From: Chaetoderma sp. LZ-2023a
Taxonomy: Eukaryota > Mollusca > Caudofoveata > Chaetodermatida > Chaetodermatidae
Assembly (NCBI GenBank): GCA_034401795.1
Contig: CM067372.1
Location: forward strand, 17,511,924 to 17,575,923
Length of the DNA stretch: 64,000 bases
Reading direction: 5' to 3'
Translations under genes and position numbers: made by a program
The notes under the pieces: generated by a model
The model's database searches: none
Seen by the model: only the letters and a program-made list of their open reading frames with translations
Told to the model about the DNA's origin: nothing
Shown: piece after piece, positions 37,360-47,610 of the stretch
How the letters are laid out: every line of letters starts with the position of its first letter
How positions within the stretch are numbered: the first letter of the stretch is position 1

Positions 37360-38525
37360 CCCATGTAACGTGCACTAAGTGTATATAGTAGGCTAGCTCG
37401 ATTCTAATTGTGTAGTTCCTGTGGTAGACATGAAACGTGCTAGGCTAGATATTTTTATAACAATTTGACTGAGAATTGTTGCTAGTGATAGCAGCAACAA
37501 CTTTCCTTCAAATTATTTGCGAAATAATAAGCAGAAAATATAAGTTCCACTATCTAACATTTTGAAATTAATTTGACTGAAAATTGTTGCTGCAGTGACT
37601 TTCAACTAAGTCGGTCCAAAAATAATCACCAGGACTTTCAATGTACATGTTGTAACACATTCTGAAGATGTTTCAAGCAATTTTATTGACCGTCATGACT
37701 GATAAAACAGCAATAACATTAACTCTTTAACACTCATAAGCCAAATATGGCTTCTGCAGTGGTTTTGAGAAATGCCCATTTGCGGACCAAGATTATTTTT
37801 GAAAATTTACCATTGGGATGGCTAGCTCGATGACTGAGCCAGTCATTCCAGGAGTAAATTTTCAAGTCTTCTCTTGGTCCGCAAACGGACTTCTTATATG
37901 AACAAATTAAAATTTAAAAAAACAAATTCGAGGGTTAAAGGGTTAAGTATCAAATTCATCTCAGCATAATATGAGCCGGACTGTCCGTCTCGTTAGCTAA
38001 CAGCTGTACATACATTGTTAGGCCTGTGTCATATACACAATCAAGATCTGATGTGAAGAAGTATAGGTCTGCGAAGCACATGCACGAGCTGACATGTAGG
38101 GACATGCTAGCTGTTGAGCAGATTTGGAGATATTTCACACTGATCTTGATTTTCATATATGGCATAGGCCTTGTATACGTCCAGGTGTTAGCGTTAACAA
38201 CTGAAATCCCGATTATTCCGAGAATTTATCAGCAAGGACTGTAAAGCGAATTGTTCGAAACACCTTTACACTGTCTTACTACATTTAAAGTTCTGCTCAT
38301 TATTTTGAGAACAATTTGGTTGAGTCATTGCAGCAAAATCTTTTTCAAACCTTAGATAGTGACACTTGTATTTTCTGCTTATTTCGAAGAATTTGAAGGA
38401 AAATTGATGGCAGTCAAATTGTTATAAAATATATCTAGCCTAGTACATTTCACATCTATCATAGTAACTTAACAATTAGAATCGAACTAGTCTACTTATA
38501 CGCTTACTACACGTTATACAGGTAG
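37360..38525. mobile_element. Inverted-repeat element, ~240-bp ends, with nested MITE
   Basis: Left arm 37,360-37,615 and right arm about 38,285-38,525 are reverse complements. Shared words include CTCGATTCTAATTGT, GCTAGGCTAGATAT, TAACAATTTGACTGA and AATAAGCAGAAAATA with their complements. The interior has no recognisable protein. A TTAA MITE (37,719-37,946) has inserted into it, so the larger element is the older of the two. Arms contain the GTTGCTG palindrome family. Confidence 0.78.
37719..37946. mobile_element. TTAA palindromic MITE nested in the inverted-repeat element
   Basis: A 228-bp copy with TTAA on both sides (TTAACTCTTTAACAC... ...GGGTTAAAGGGTTAA). Hairpin core GGCTAGCTCGATGACTGAGC with the CAGTCATTCC complement. 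It is the fullest copy and shows the outer arm CTTCTGCAGTGGTTTTGAG. Confidence 0.88.
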
Positions 38526-38669
38526 ATCCGCTCACCTCAGATTGACAATCATTAGAGTTATGAGAATGGTTTTATACTGGGCATTGTGCCAAAACAGGAG
38601 AACACCAAATTATGACGGCAGCTCAGAAGACGATCATCACTGAAGTTTTCAAATATTTTTCTAATCTTA

Positions 38670-38800
38670 TTGCGCCAGGTTAACTTTAAGCAAACATGAG
38701 ATAGAGATGGTGAAGTTGGGAACAAATTGTTTTTTCAATTATTAACTTTTTTTGTGCTCATCTTCAACATTTATATCTATGTTTGCTTAAAGTTATCGTT
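38670..38800. repeat. Foldback: AACTTTAAGCAAACAT and its complement
   Basis: AACTTTAAGCAAACATGAGA with GATGGTGAAG at 38,685 is matched in reverse by CATCTTCAACATTTATATCT and ATGTTTGCTTAAAGTT near 38,760-38,795. Stem of about 35 bp with mismatches. Confidence 0.75.
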
Positions 38801-38839
38801 GACCAAAAAGGACATTATCATGGTCTCCCATTATAAGGA

Positions 38840-39400
38840 GGCATGTGTTTAAGTTTGGGTCCAGTATGATTAACCAAATGAGATATGAACTATTAAGTCG
38901 AGCTAAAGCCAAAATGTTAATGCTGAAAGTCTCTTTCTAAAATCCTTGACATGACCATTGGCCCAAAAGTCATTGTGCCATGCGAGCTCCATATCTGTCC
39001 AAGTTTGGTTCTAGTATGCTTAACCAAAGATGAGATATGAACTGCTAAGTTGATCTAAATGCAAAATGATTTAAAAAAAAAAAATTCCTTTGTATCAGTG
39101 CAACAGTAACTTGGACACATACTTCCTTATGACAGAATGACATTGGGAGTCAAATGGTCAAACTTTGGGTCCAGTATGATTACTCAAAGATGAGATATAA
39201 ACTGCAAAGTTGAGCTAAGCGGAATATGTGAATGTTGAACAAACTCGGTTTTCACCCTGGTAGCAATGACCTTGCCATTTAAGTTATTGAGCCTAATCAC
39301 ATTTCTGTGCTGTCAGTATATTGTCCATGTGTTTGCCTCCAGTTAGATTAAGCACACGAGATATCAACTGATAAGTTTGGGCCAACCACAAATTGGAAGC
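38840..39400 (+). repeat. Degenerate ~160-bp tandem repeat, about four units
   Basis: Each unit holds AGTTTGGGTCCAGTATGATT, then AACCAAAGATGAGATATGAA and CTGCTAAGTTGAGCTAA. Starts near 38,850, 39,001, 39,165 and 39,335. Non-coding. Confidence 0.75.
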
Positions 39401-39900
39401 TGCTGGATGACATGCGGAGTATCACAATAGCTGGCTGTGTTTACTTCGTCGAGCTAATCATCTTATGGTCTACATCTATCATCAAGGATAATCTACGCCC
39501 AATGGACCTTCCCAGTTTATCCATCCATCGTATGATGTCATAATCAAGTCCGTGACGTGTAGGGTCGTAGATAAGTATGCCACGGACACAATTGCTGTAC
39601 CAAAGGCACGATAGAGGGTTTGGGCAGCCTGTTTTTCATGACGTAATAGCATGGTTAAAAGCTACATAATCAAGATCATCGTTACGGGTAAAGGTGTTAA
39701 ATGAAAATGTAGACAATGCACTAGTTTATATTTAGAAAACTAATTTTGATGTTTAAACTGTTACTGATTCATCAGACAGTTTTAGCCTGTAAGACATTGT
39801 TTAATAAGTTTAAATTAGTTTGCCAATAAGTACATGATCTTTTAGTTTTTAAATTTTATCAGTGATGTTGGTTAAATTCTCCTTATAAAAAATAAGATAT
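39401..39900. other. Intergenic AT-rich DNA, nothing recognised
   Basis: No exon, RNA gene or repeat that I can support between the tandem repeat and the 3' end of RPSA. Confidence 0.5.
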
Positions 39901-39912
39901 GATTTTCAGCAA

Positions 39913-39918
39913 TTTATT
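39913..39918 (-). promoter_or_regulatory. RPSA: Poly(A) signal of RPSA
   Basis: AATAAA on the minus strand, 115 bp after the RPSA stop codon. Its distance and orientation fit the end of this transcript. Confidence 0.7.
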
Positions 39919-40032
39919 CTCTGACACTCCAGTAACAGAAGCTTAATCAATGAAGTGAACAAGTTTGCTACAACCATGTGTACAATAATTGCTGCGGTAA
40001 TGGTCTGAAGAACAGAGCAAGCTCCTCTCCTT

Positions 40033-40248
40033 CTACCAGCTGCTTTCCTCTTGTCTAGTACCACCCCAATCACCCTGAGGGGCAGGTGGGGCAGGTGGGG
40101 CAGCAGGGGCTGGAGCAGCAGCAGCGGCGGCGGTGGTGGCAGCAGCAGGGGCTGGAGCTGGCGATGCCCAGTCACCAGTATCTGTGTTTGCCCAGTCATC
40201 TTCTGGTTGCTTAAATGGCTGGATAGACGGCACAGGAACAGCACCAAC
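40033..40248 (-). CDS. RPSA: RPSA (40S ribosomal protein SA, uS2), last exon
   Basis: The acceptor TTCCCAG lies upstream (minus strand); the stop is TAG at 40,033-40,035. It reads VGAVPVPSIQPFKQPEDDWA, then the tryptophan motifs DTGDWA and GDWGG typical of the RPSA tail, and ends EESSW. Between them lies an alanine/proline run (about 30 residues of A, P and T). Family tails carry repeated D/E-W-S/G motifs, which in vertebrates serve laminin-receptor functions. The low-complexity run makes this tail, and the whole protein (322 residues), longer than the usual 295-310. Confidence 0.95.
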   Translation of the reverse strand, partial: VGAVPVPSIQPFKQPEDDWANTDTGDWASPAPAPAAATTAAAAAAPAPAAPPAPPAPQGDWGGTRQEESSW

Positions 40249-41535
40249 CTGGGAACACATATAGTATAACAGAGGTTATTCTGTTCACAATCACTTGGCA
40301 TTTATTTCTAAATTACGTCACATGTACATGTAGGCTGATGTCACAATCAAATATGTAATGAATGAAGTACAGGGTTGGCAATTTCCCGGGAAATATTGGG
40401 AAATACTCGGATATCAGATGTCAAGTTTATATATTTCACCTCATGGATGTTTATCATGCTTAGGAAGACACTAGTAGGAAAGCAAAGCATTAGTAAATAT
40501 CATCTAGTGACATATTATGCATAAGTTGCAGACCTATGCATAAGGAACACCGTCTTCTAACTGCTAAAGCAACACTACATATCACAAAACTGAACATCCA
40601 ATGAAACACCATTATAATTTTATGAGGTATGACTGGATATTTGACAGTAAATCACTGTCTATAGATTTGCATGGAGTTCAGTAGATCTATACAATTACCT
40701 ACCGAATAATTAAATGCTTTGACTACTGTCAGAACATGCAATGTAAACTTACTTCTGAGGTTTTTACCTCTTGCTGTGTACTTGCTTAACCCTTTAGCAC
40801 TCAAGTCGGTGAAAAATAGCTTCTGCAGTAGTCTTTGATAAATGTCCATTTGCAGACAAAGGTTATTTTTGAAAATTTACCACTGGAGTGACTGGCTTGA
40901 TTAACTGAGCCAGTCATTCCAGTAGTAAATTTTAAATACTCTTGATCTGAAAATTGATATTTTCTACGAGATAATTGAAATTTGCTTGAACAAATTTGAG
41001 TGCTGAAAGGTTAAATAACTAATTCACTCTGTCGGATGTCATTATATCTAAGTTAGTGCTATGATGACTGAATACAAGTTGCAGAAATGTTAAAATTGTA
41101 ATTGCTATTTAAACCTGAAATCTAATAGAATATGTTGAAAATAATGCGAAAATCTGTGTTTATCTGGCACTTACAAATTTAACAAGTGATTCCTTGTTAC
41201 TCATGTTTAGATCTTTACATTAAACCAAATTTCAATCTCCTACCCAGTTGTTGCAGAGAAATGGTGGATGTCATTCCGGAAAATGTATTTAGGCCAATTA
41301 TTGTGACCACTGACCCATTCCAAAGTGTTGGTACTCAACATGAATGATAGTCAATTTTGGCAGTGGCCCCGAGGGGCTGTGCATGAGTGCTAAACTTCAG
41401 AATCCCCATTTTGGGGTTCCCACCCATAGTCCTATGCATTCCGGGTATCAAACCTTTCGTACTCAACATGACTGATAAACCTCTGTTAGCTCCCGGACTA
41501 TAGCCATAAATCCAGACCAACAATCTTGTACTTAC
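40249..41535 (-). other. RPSA: RPSA intron 6 (between last two coding exons)
   Basis: A 1.29-kb intron with GT-AG ends on the minus strand. It contains the TTAA MITE at 40,786-41,014. A local repeat GTACTCAACATGAATGATAG / GTACTCAACATGACTGATAA lies at about 41,330 and 41,460. RPSA introns host H/ACA snoRNAs in vertebrates, but I could not identify one here by eye. Confidence 0.8.
40786..41014. mobile_element. TTAA palindromic MITE in RPSA intron 6
   Basis: TTAACCCTTTAGCACTCAAG at the left, GAGTGCTGAAAGGTTAA at the right, 229 bp including TTAA. Central hairpin GACTGGCTTGATTAACTGAG with GCCAGTCATTCC. Confidence 0.88.
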
Positions 41536-41661
41536 AATTGGTTGGTCAACTTCGAGTGCCCAGTCAGTTACAGGAGGCGGAGCTGCTGGGACAGTGTCTG
41601 CATGGAAGTCATCTTTAGTGGGAGCACGGTCAGCTGTAGCCTGCTGCTCTTCCTTCTCAGC
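41536..41661 (-). CDS. RPSA: RPSA, exon with QPI end
   Basis: 126 bp, phase 0 at both ends. AEKEEQQATADRAPTKDDFH, then ADTVPAAPPPVTDWALEVDQ, then PI. This matches the family segment after the PEE stretch ([21 protein letters not shown] in vertebrates). Acceptor CTGTAACAG, donor GTAAGT. Confidence 0.95.
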
Positions 41662-42221
41662 CTGTTACAATTAAAACATATCACAATAGTCACTCATACA
41701 GACATCGGGATAAATACTGCGCTCTATAAACAAGTACGCAACGGGGACAGAATAATATCTAAGAGTTTATAACTTTTTCACTCACGTACGATGTATATAC
41801 ATGCCTATAATAAAATATAAGTCATAGTTATGCTTGAAACATAGGGGTCTATTTCTAGCTTTGCCCTGCCCATTTCTAGCTAAGCTCTGCTCAAGTTTTG
41901 TGTGTATTGGGATCAATTAATATACTTTGAACCCAGAATTCACAGAAACCCAATTTTTTCACAGAATCACCATTTTAAGGTAACTATCCAGGTAAGATGT
42001 TGAATATTTCGAAAACTATGGCATCTCCCATTGCAAATTAGTTTTAAAATAGATTTGCGATGTGGCCCCATCGACTGTCCAATCTGGTCTTAGATTATTG
42101 TTATCGTAACATGAAAGCCAATCTCACGCAGCTCTAGTCTCTACGTCAGTTTTGAGCAAATTGTGTCAATGACACCCTAAAGATAGGTTAATGATGTGGT
42201 GTTGTGTGTCAGTATGCATAC
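41662..42221 (-). other. RPSA: RPSA intron 5
   Basis: 560-bp intron. Holds part of the dispersed repeat that is inverted at 29,580-29,950. No RNA gene recognised. Confidence 0.75.
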
Positions 42222-42350
42222 CTCTTCTGGGTCTCTATAGAAGAAGAGATCCACCATGACATCCCACGCATGGTCACGACTGATGGTTCCACGTAGACGG
42301 AGAACCTCACGGGACAACATCCACAACATCAGGCCCAGTGAGTGAACACT
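42222..42350 (-). CDS. RPSA: RPSA, exon with SREVLRLRG
   Basis: 129 bp, phase 0. [20 protein letters not shown], then [20 protein letters not shown], then PEE. These are highly conserved uS2 residues of the C-terminal part of the ribosomal domain. The family usually has LMWW where this reads LMLW. Acceptor TGTAG, donor GTATGC. Confidence 0.96.
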
Positions 42351-42459
42351 CTACAGACACAGTGAGAAGATACACATGATAGGACTTTGATGTGTCTATA
42401 AATAACTCTATTCCATTAAAACTAATGACTAGATTTGGTCAAGAATATTAAAATAGTTC

Positions 42460-42601
42460 CTTATTAAAACAAATGCTTATTGAATGTCCATTTGCAGGTC
42501 AAGATGACTAGGAAAATTTACCATCGGAATGACTGGCTTGGTTTTCGAGCCGGTCATTCCGGTGGTAAATAATGGTTCTGGCTTCATCATGAAAGGGTTA
42601 A
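42460..42601. mobile_element. TTAA MITE, short copy in RPSA intron 4
   Basis: Reduced copy of about 140 bp: TTGAATGTCCATTTGCAGGT, hairpin GACTGGCTTGGTTTTCGAGC with CGGTCATTCC, end GAAAGGGTTAA. The left end lacks the CCCTTTAA tip. Confidence 0.75.
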
Positions 42602-42819
42602 TCTTCACATTCTTTAACGAATCTAAACTGAACAATTCAAAGAAAAACAGCATGCTAAATATTTCCAAATTGCCGTATGCAGCAACAGTATCTAATTAAA
42701 CTGCTTTAAAAATATTTGTCAGTTTGAGGCTAGTCTTCATTGACACTCTCGACCAATCCGGTTCTCTTGAACAAAGATTGTTTAGGTCTTGCACTAGATA
42801 AGGTTTCTTGGGTTTCAAA

Positions 42820-43017
42820 TTAACCCTTTAATGGTCGCTGGCCAAAACCGGCCTCTACAGTGGTCTTGAGAAATGTCCATTTGCAGTCCAAGAGAAGAGT
42901 ATTTTTGAAGATTTACCACTGGAATGCTCGATAACCGAGCCAATCATTCCAGTGGTAAATGTTAAAAAAATACTATTCTCTTGGCCTGCAAATGGACATT
43001 CAATAAGGAACTATTAA
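42820..43017. mobile_element. TTAA MITE, second copy in RPSA intron 4
   Basis: TTAACCCTTTAATGGTCGCT left end. Hairpin GAATGCTCGATAACCGAGCC with AATCATTCC. The right half ends in GGACATTCAATAAGGAAC, the reverse of the left edge of its neighbour at 42,460, so the two copies may derive from one rearranged insertion. Confidence 0.75.
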
Positions 43018-43416
43018 TTTTCTTGAGAATATAAATGGGTACCGGCGTAAAACCTGGGGAAACGACCAAAACTGCTATAAAAATAGCCTAGATATATTGT
43101 GAATGGGACCTGGAATCAGACTCGATAGACGCCAATGAAACAAATAATTTCTAAATTAACACTGGAAGCCGTTTGGGAAATGCCTAAATGCATTTCTAAA
43201 ATTACCACAACACGCAAGATGGTTGCAGCTCAAATCGACCAATCAGGTTTTTTAACAGTTGGATATCTATGACATAAGGCCCTTCCTGACAAATTTGGTT
43301 GAAATTTGTCCAGTGATTATTTATTGTGAATCATTTAAAGAAAGCATTGATGGATGGATGGATGACTGTCGCCCTGGGAGGTAATAAATGATGCATCAAT
43401 AAATGTGTATAGTTAC

Positions 43417-43575
43417 CTTGTTGTTGCATGGGATTGCCAAGTCTACATAGCGCAATGGCGAGTCTGTATTGCACAGAGCAATGACCGGCAGGTTAACATA
43501 TGATGCTTCTGTTACTGGCTGGTGATCAATGAATGGATCTGTAACCAGCAACAGACGTGGTTCACGGAAAGCAGC
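43417..43575 (-). CDS. RPSA: RPSA, exon with [13 protein letters not shown]
   Basis: 159 bp, phase 0. [53 protein letters not shown]. Nearly identical to the most conserved part of the RPSA/uS2 family, which packs against the 40S head near the mRNA exit. Acceptor TTTCAG, donor GTAACT. Confidence 0.97.
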
Positions 43576-43603
43576 CTGAAATAAATCAACATCACTTAAC
43601 ACG

Positions 43604-43745
43604 TTAACACTCGGTGGCAAAAAAACATTCTGCAGTGGTCTTGAGAAACACCCATTTGCAGACCAAGAACACCAAGACGTTTTTTTAATTTTACCACTGC
43701 AATGACTGGTTCTGTGGTAAATTTTCAAAAATAGTTCTCTTCAGT
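43604..43745. mobile_element. Decayed TTAA MITE in RPSA intron 3
   Basis: TTAACACTCGGTGGC start, CTGCAGTGGTCTTGAGAAAC arm, ACCACTGCAATGACTGG core with a short complementary arm. The far TTAA end is not seen. Confidence 0.65.
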
Positions 43746-44001
43746 GGAGAATCCAGAAATTCTGATTATAGTGGGCATGACCCACATCATGAGTGTTCAC
43801 AGACGCTTACCTATCAGAGCCATTTCCTACATTTTATGATGTATATACGGATATTAAGTTGGCGTTGACATTCTATTTTCATTTGGAGGACTCTTTCTTG
43901 ATATTTACACACAAATTCCAATCTGGGACAAATCCTCCCCTGCTCTTAGTCTTCTTATGACAAAATTTAAATTTCAACAAATAAAGACACATGCCAGTTG
44001 C

Positions 44002-44823
44002 TTAACACCTTAATTATCAATATTTATCAAGAAAATAGGACATTTTACTCACTGAATGCACATTTGCAGTCGAAGAGGACTTTTTGGCAATTTACCACTG
44101 GAATGTCTGGCTCAATTAAATCTTGAGATTGACAGTCAAAAATTTCATAAAAAATTGTCAAAAGCAGCTGATACTCGAACTTGATCTGTAACTAGCAATA
44201 AACCAAGTCTCAGTTATATATCGTGAAGGAGAAGGAGTCTTGAAAGCTGATATGTTTGTGTTTCATAAGTCAAAAGGGGACATAACTCCATCAAAAAATG
44301 ACGCAAACGCCTGAAACCCGAACTTGGTCTGTAATTTCTCATAATAAAGTAATGTACCAATTCTCAGTTGAATATCTTGAGACTGCGAAAAAATGGGCGG
44401 AAAACTAATATTTTTCGTATATATCATAGGTCGAATGGGGGCATAACTCGATCAAAAATGTACACATATGCCTAAAACTCGAACTTGGTCTGTAACTTCT
44501 CATAACAAAGCAATGTAGCAATTCTCAGTACAATATCTTGAGAGTGCGAAAAAAAGTGCAGAAAACTAATATTTTTTGTATTGCATAAGTCGAAAGGGGG
44601 GAATAACTCCATAAAAAATTGACTCCTACGCCTGAAACTCGAACTTGGCATGTAACTTCTCATAACAAAGCAATATACCAATTCTCAGTTGAATACCTTG
44701 AAGGACTGCGAAAAAAAGTGCGGAAAACCAACTGCGACAGACAGACAGACAAACAGATGGACGGACAGACAGACTGTAGTCCCCCCCCCGGTTTTACCGC
44801 AATTTTGAGGGTTAAAGGGTTAA
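44002..44823. mobile_element. TTAA MITE interrupted by a tandem-core element
   Basis: The left part of the MITE is at 44,002-44,118 (TTAACACCTTAATTATC... AATGTCTGGCTCA) and its tip at 44,800-44,823 (TTTTGAGGGTTAAAGGGTTAA). Between them sit about four units of the CTCGAACTTGGTCTGTAACT / CATAACTCCATCAAAAA repeat. That repeat ends in a GACAGACAGACAGAC run and GTAGTCCCCCCCCCGG, the truncated hairpin of the element seen whole at 59,817-59,850. The insertion order is therefore MITE first, tandem-core element second. Confidence 0.72.
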
Positions 44824-45038
44824 TCTACATTAATTAATCAACTGACAGACTGGAGGTAAAGTTTGAGGGATTGAAATAAGGCTTTATTACATGCACCGTC
44901 AGAGTAAACACACTACCTGCTACATATGTATGTAAACCTGGCTGCAGTCTGTGTAGGTAAAGTCCCACCCAATGTTATATGCAGTGTGCATGTATAACAG
45001 ATTTATTATTTCTATGCCCGAGTTTGAAGCGGCCTTAC

Positions 45039-45244
45039 CTGGATCTGGTTGGTGAATGTTCCAGGAGTAAATCGTCCAGCAATCGGATGAGCACCTGTGT
45101 ACGAGGCAAACTTCAAGACCGCTCTCTGTCCATAAGGACGTGCTGAGATGACACACACATCAGCAGGGTTCTCGATAGCTGCAATAGCCCGGGCCGCTAG
45201 AAGCAGCTTCTCCCAGGTCTTACGGAGATTCAGGATATACACAC
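45039..45244 (-). CDS. RPSA: RPSA, exon with [13 protein letters not shown]
   Basis: 206 bp; begins inside the glycine codon split after exon 1 (G|GT) and ends phase 0. [68 protein letters not shown]. Core of the uS2 fold; [13 protein letters not shown] is a hallmark of the family. Acceptor GTGCAG, donor GTAAGG. Confidence 0.97.
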
Positions 45245-45264
45245 CTGCACGAAAAAAATGACAT

Positions 45265-45475
45265 ATCCATCCTTTAATGGTCAACAATTTTTGAATGCTT
45301 TGCATTTAATGGTCAAGCGGGCCAAAACTTGCCGCCAGTTCTATTTTTGAATATCCATTTGCACATCAAGAGAAGACAATAATAGAGTGATTCCAGTGGT
45401 AAATTAAAAAAGTCTCTTGAATCTTGATCTGCAAATGGGCATTTTCTTTGAGAAAATACAAGGTTTCTTGAACAT
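45265..45475. mobile_element. Decayed TTAA MITE in RPSA intron 2
   Basis: CCTTTAATGGTCAACAATTT and a second CATTTAATGGTCAAGCGGG at the left; ATCAAGAGAAGACAATA, GTGATTCCAGTGGTAAATT and TCTGCAAATGGGCATTTTC follow. The hairpin centre is deleted. Confidence 0.6.
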
Positions 45476-45799
45476 CTTGCATTCTGCAAAGAAATGTGTA
45501 ACGTAGCTTATAACAAATTTGTTTGAACTCCAACAAATGGTTTCGGAGGAGATAGACAAAGGCAATCACAATACACTAGATGTTTCTTTTCAAAATGTAT
45601 TAGGAATAACAGGCTCAAGGGCCTTAACTCTCACCTGGACCATTAGCATTTCAACCACTAGCATTTGAATAGACATAATACTTTCAATTCAGCAGTAACA
45701 AGATATAAAATACAAAATTGGAAATTCAGTACAATTGATATTTAGTGGGAAACTAATGTTGCACGCTGACCACACAATTAGATTAAACGCTAGGTTCCA

Positions 45800-46800
45800 T
45801 CCAGCAAAAAATTCCACTATGCCCACCAAAACCAAAATTTTGATTGGTCCATGATAACCATGTTTCATCAAGGTTCTCTTGAACAAACTTTAATCACCCT
45901 TAGAATTTTATCGATGAAATTAAATTAGTGAGTTTCAACCTGATCGTACAGCAGTTCCTGAGATGTCATTTTGGGAAACAAGATGGCCACTGGAACAAGC
46001 GGTTAATGAGCAGCGATTTAACCGATTTGCCCCCAGCAAATTTAGGACAGCCTCCAACAAATTTACCAAATTCAAGATGCCGCCAACAAATTTACCAATC
46101 AAGATTCTGAAACGAACCACTCTAGTGACCTTTCAGCCAAATCTGCTTGAAATTGTTCAATTGGTTAAAGAGGCATCACATTTGAACTGATTTCTGAAAA
46201 TTTTCAGAAAATCCAAGATGGCCACCAGAAAAATTAACCAATCAAAATTCTGTATGTGTACAAGTTCTGAAACCTACCAACCTAGTATCCTTCCAGTCAA
46301 GTCTGGCTGAAATTGTCCAAGCAGTTAATGAAGCGTTTTAAACGATTTCCCAATATTTTCCGGAAAATTCAGGATGGCCACCGAACAAATAGACGAATCA
46401 AAATTTTGTATACAAGTTTTGAAGCATACCACTCTAGGGGCCTTACGATCGAGTTTGCTGGAAATTGGTCGCGGTTAATGAGTAGGCTTTAGAAATGTTC
46501 AGAAAACCCAAGATGGCCGCCAGATACACTTACCAATCAAAATTCTGTATAAAAGTTCGGAAACCTACCAGCCAAGCATCCTTCCAATCAATTCTGGTTC
46601 AAATTGCCTGAGCAGTTAATGAGGAGTAGCATTTTACAAAATTTCCATAATTTTTTTGGGGAAAATTCAAGATGGCCAGCAGAAAAATAGACCAATCAAT
46701 ATTCTGAATAGAAGTTCCCGAGCCTACCCACCATAGGATCCTTCTAAGACAAATTTGGTTGAAATTGTCAAAGGATAAATAAGATGTGATTTGATGGATG
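45800..46800. repeat. ~150-bp tandem repeat, five to six diverged units
   Basis: Units share AAGATGGCCACCAGAAAAAT, ACCAATCAAAATTCTGTA, GAAACCTACCA, TCCTTCCAGTCAA, and GGCTGAAATTGTCCAAGCAG. The block ends in GATTTGATGGATGGACGGAC. It has the plan of the tandem-core non-autonomous elements elsewhere in the window but a different core. Confidence 0.75.
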
Positions 46801-47144
46801 GACGGACGAATGACATGACATAAGCTCAATATAGCATGTGGGGATAAATATAGCGTCGTGATCATGTGTTTTACTTACCACTCTGATGTCCAAATTAACA
46901 ATTTTCAAATTAAATTAAAAGATGAACAGGCGCTCACTTTTCAATAAATTTGTAGGTACTAGGTAGTTTGCAAGAAGAAATTGAAATCCCCTCTTTCTAG
47001 AACAAATTTGATGGTTACCGGGTTAGTTATGTTATTACTATACTGGGCCTGGCCCGGCTCATGCACATCACCTGTTCTTGCACAGAGTCTCACCTGTTCT
47101 TGCACAGAGTCAAATCATCAGGACTCACTTACTCACTTTCATCA

Positions 47145-47500
47145 AATTAACCATAAAAAATATTCAAGGAAAATCATCATAGAAAATGTCCAGTTGCAGA
47201 TCAAGTAATCTGTAAAGATTATCTTTGAAAATTTATCAGTCGAATGATTGGCTTACTTATTGAGCCAGTCATTCCAGTGTTAAGTTTTCAAATCTGTCCT
47301 CATGGTCTGCACATTTATGAACATTTCCCAAGACCATTGCAGAAGCTGTTTTTGGCTGATTTGCAAGTTAACCTGTTAACCCTCATATATCAGCCAAAAA
47401 CGACTACTACAGGGGTCTTGAGAAATGTCTATTTGCTGGACAAGAGATTATGTTTGAAAATTTACTATTGCAATGACTGGCTCGATGGTTAGAGTTAAAA
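47145..47500. mobile_element. Two adjoining TTAA MITEs in RPSA intron 2
   Basis: The first copy starts TTAACCATAAAAAAT and has the core ATGATTGGCTTACTTATTGA with GCCAGTCATTCC. The second starts at TTAACCCTCATATATCAGCC (about 47,377) and stops after ATGACTGGCTCGATGG, so it is a half copy. Confidence 0.75.
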
Positions 47501-47516
47501 TACTACTTTATCACAG

Positions 47517-47610
47517 AGCTTGGTCACCTATACTGACCATCTGACCGTCGCTTATAGACATATGCTCTAGCTTGGTCACCTATACTCACCATCTGACCGT
47601 CGCTTATACA
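47517..47610 (-). repeat. RPSA: Tandem duplication of the RPSA first-coding-exon end and donor
   Basis: A segment of about 53 bp, AGCTTGGTCACCTATACTGA / CCATCTGACCGTCGCTTATA, occurs twice in tandem: about 47,517-47,569 and 47,570-47,622. The inner copy is the real exon end, GTCAGATG|GTGAGTATAGG on the minus strand. The intronic copy reads GTCAGATG|GTCAGTATAGG, so it keeps GT but weakens the donor. Confidence 0.88.

Larger units (their letters stand above)
42351..43416 (-). other. RPSA: RPSA intron 4 with two MITEs
   Basis: 1.07-kb intron. It contains TTAA-type palindromes at about 42,460-42,601 and 42,820-43,017. At 43,200-43,385 there is a dispersed repeat that ends in GATGGATGGATGGATGAC. 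Confidence 0.8.
43576..45038 (-). other. RPSA: RPSA intron 3 with nested repeats
   Basis: 1.46-kb intron. It contains a decayed MITE at 43,604-43,745 and a MITE split by a tandem-core element at 44,002-44,823. Confidence 0.8.
45245..47589 (-). other. RPSA: RPSA intron 2 (largest), repeat-filled
   Basis: 2.35-kb intron after the first coding exon. It contains MITE remnants at 45,265-45,475, a tandem repeat at 45,800-46,800, MITE pieces at 46,975-47,030 and 47,145-47,500, and the duplicated donor at 47,517-47,569. Confidence 0.8.

Noticed and set aside
37956-38244. Overlapping 69- and 72-codon frames inside the inverted-repeat element
   Set aside because: No recognisable motif, overlapping on opposite strands, no splice or codon evidence.
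40051-40269. Glycine/serine-rich plus-strand frame
   Set aside because: Antisense shadow of the alanine/proline tail of RPSA.
40249-47589. Intronic H/ACA snoRNA expected from vertebrate RPSA
   Set aside because: No convincing hairpin-hinge-hairpin-tail with ACA found by eye; a covariance search would be needed.
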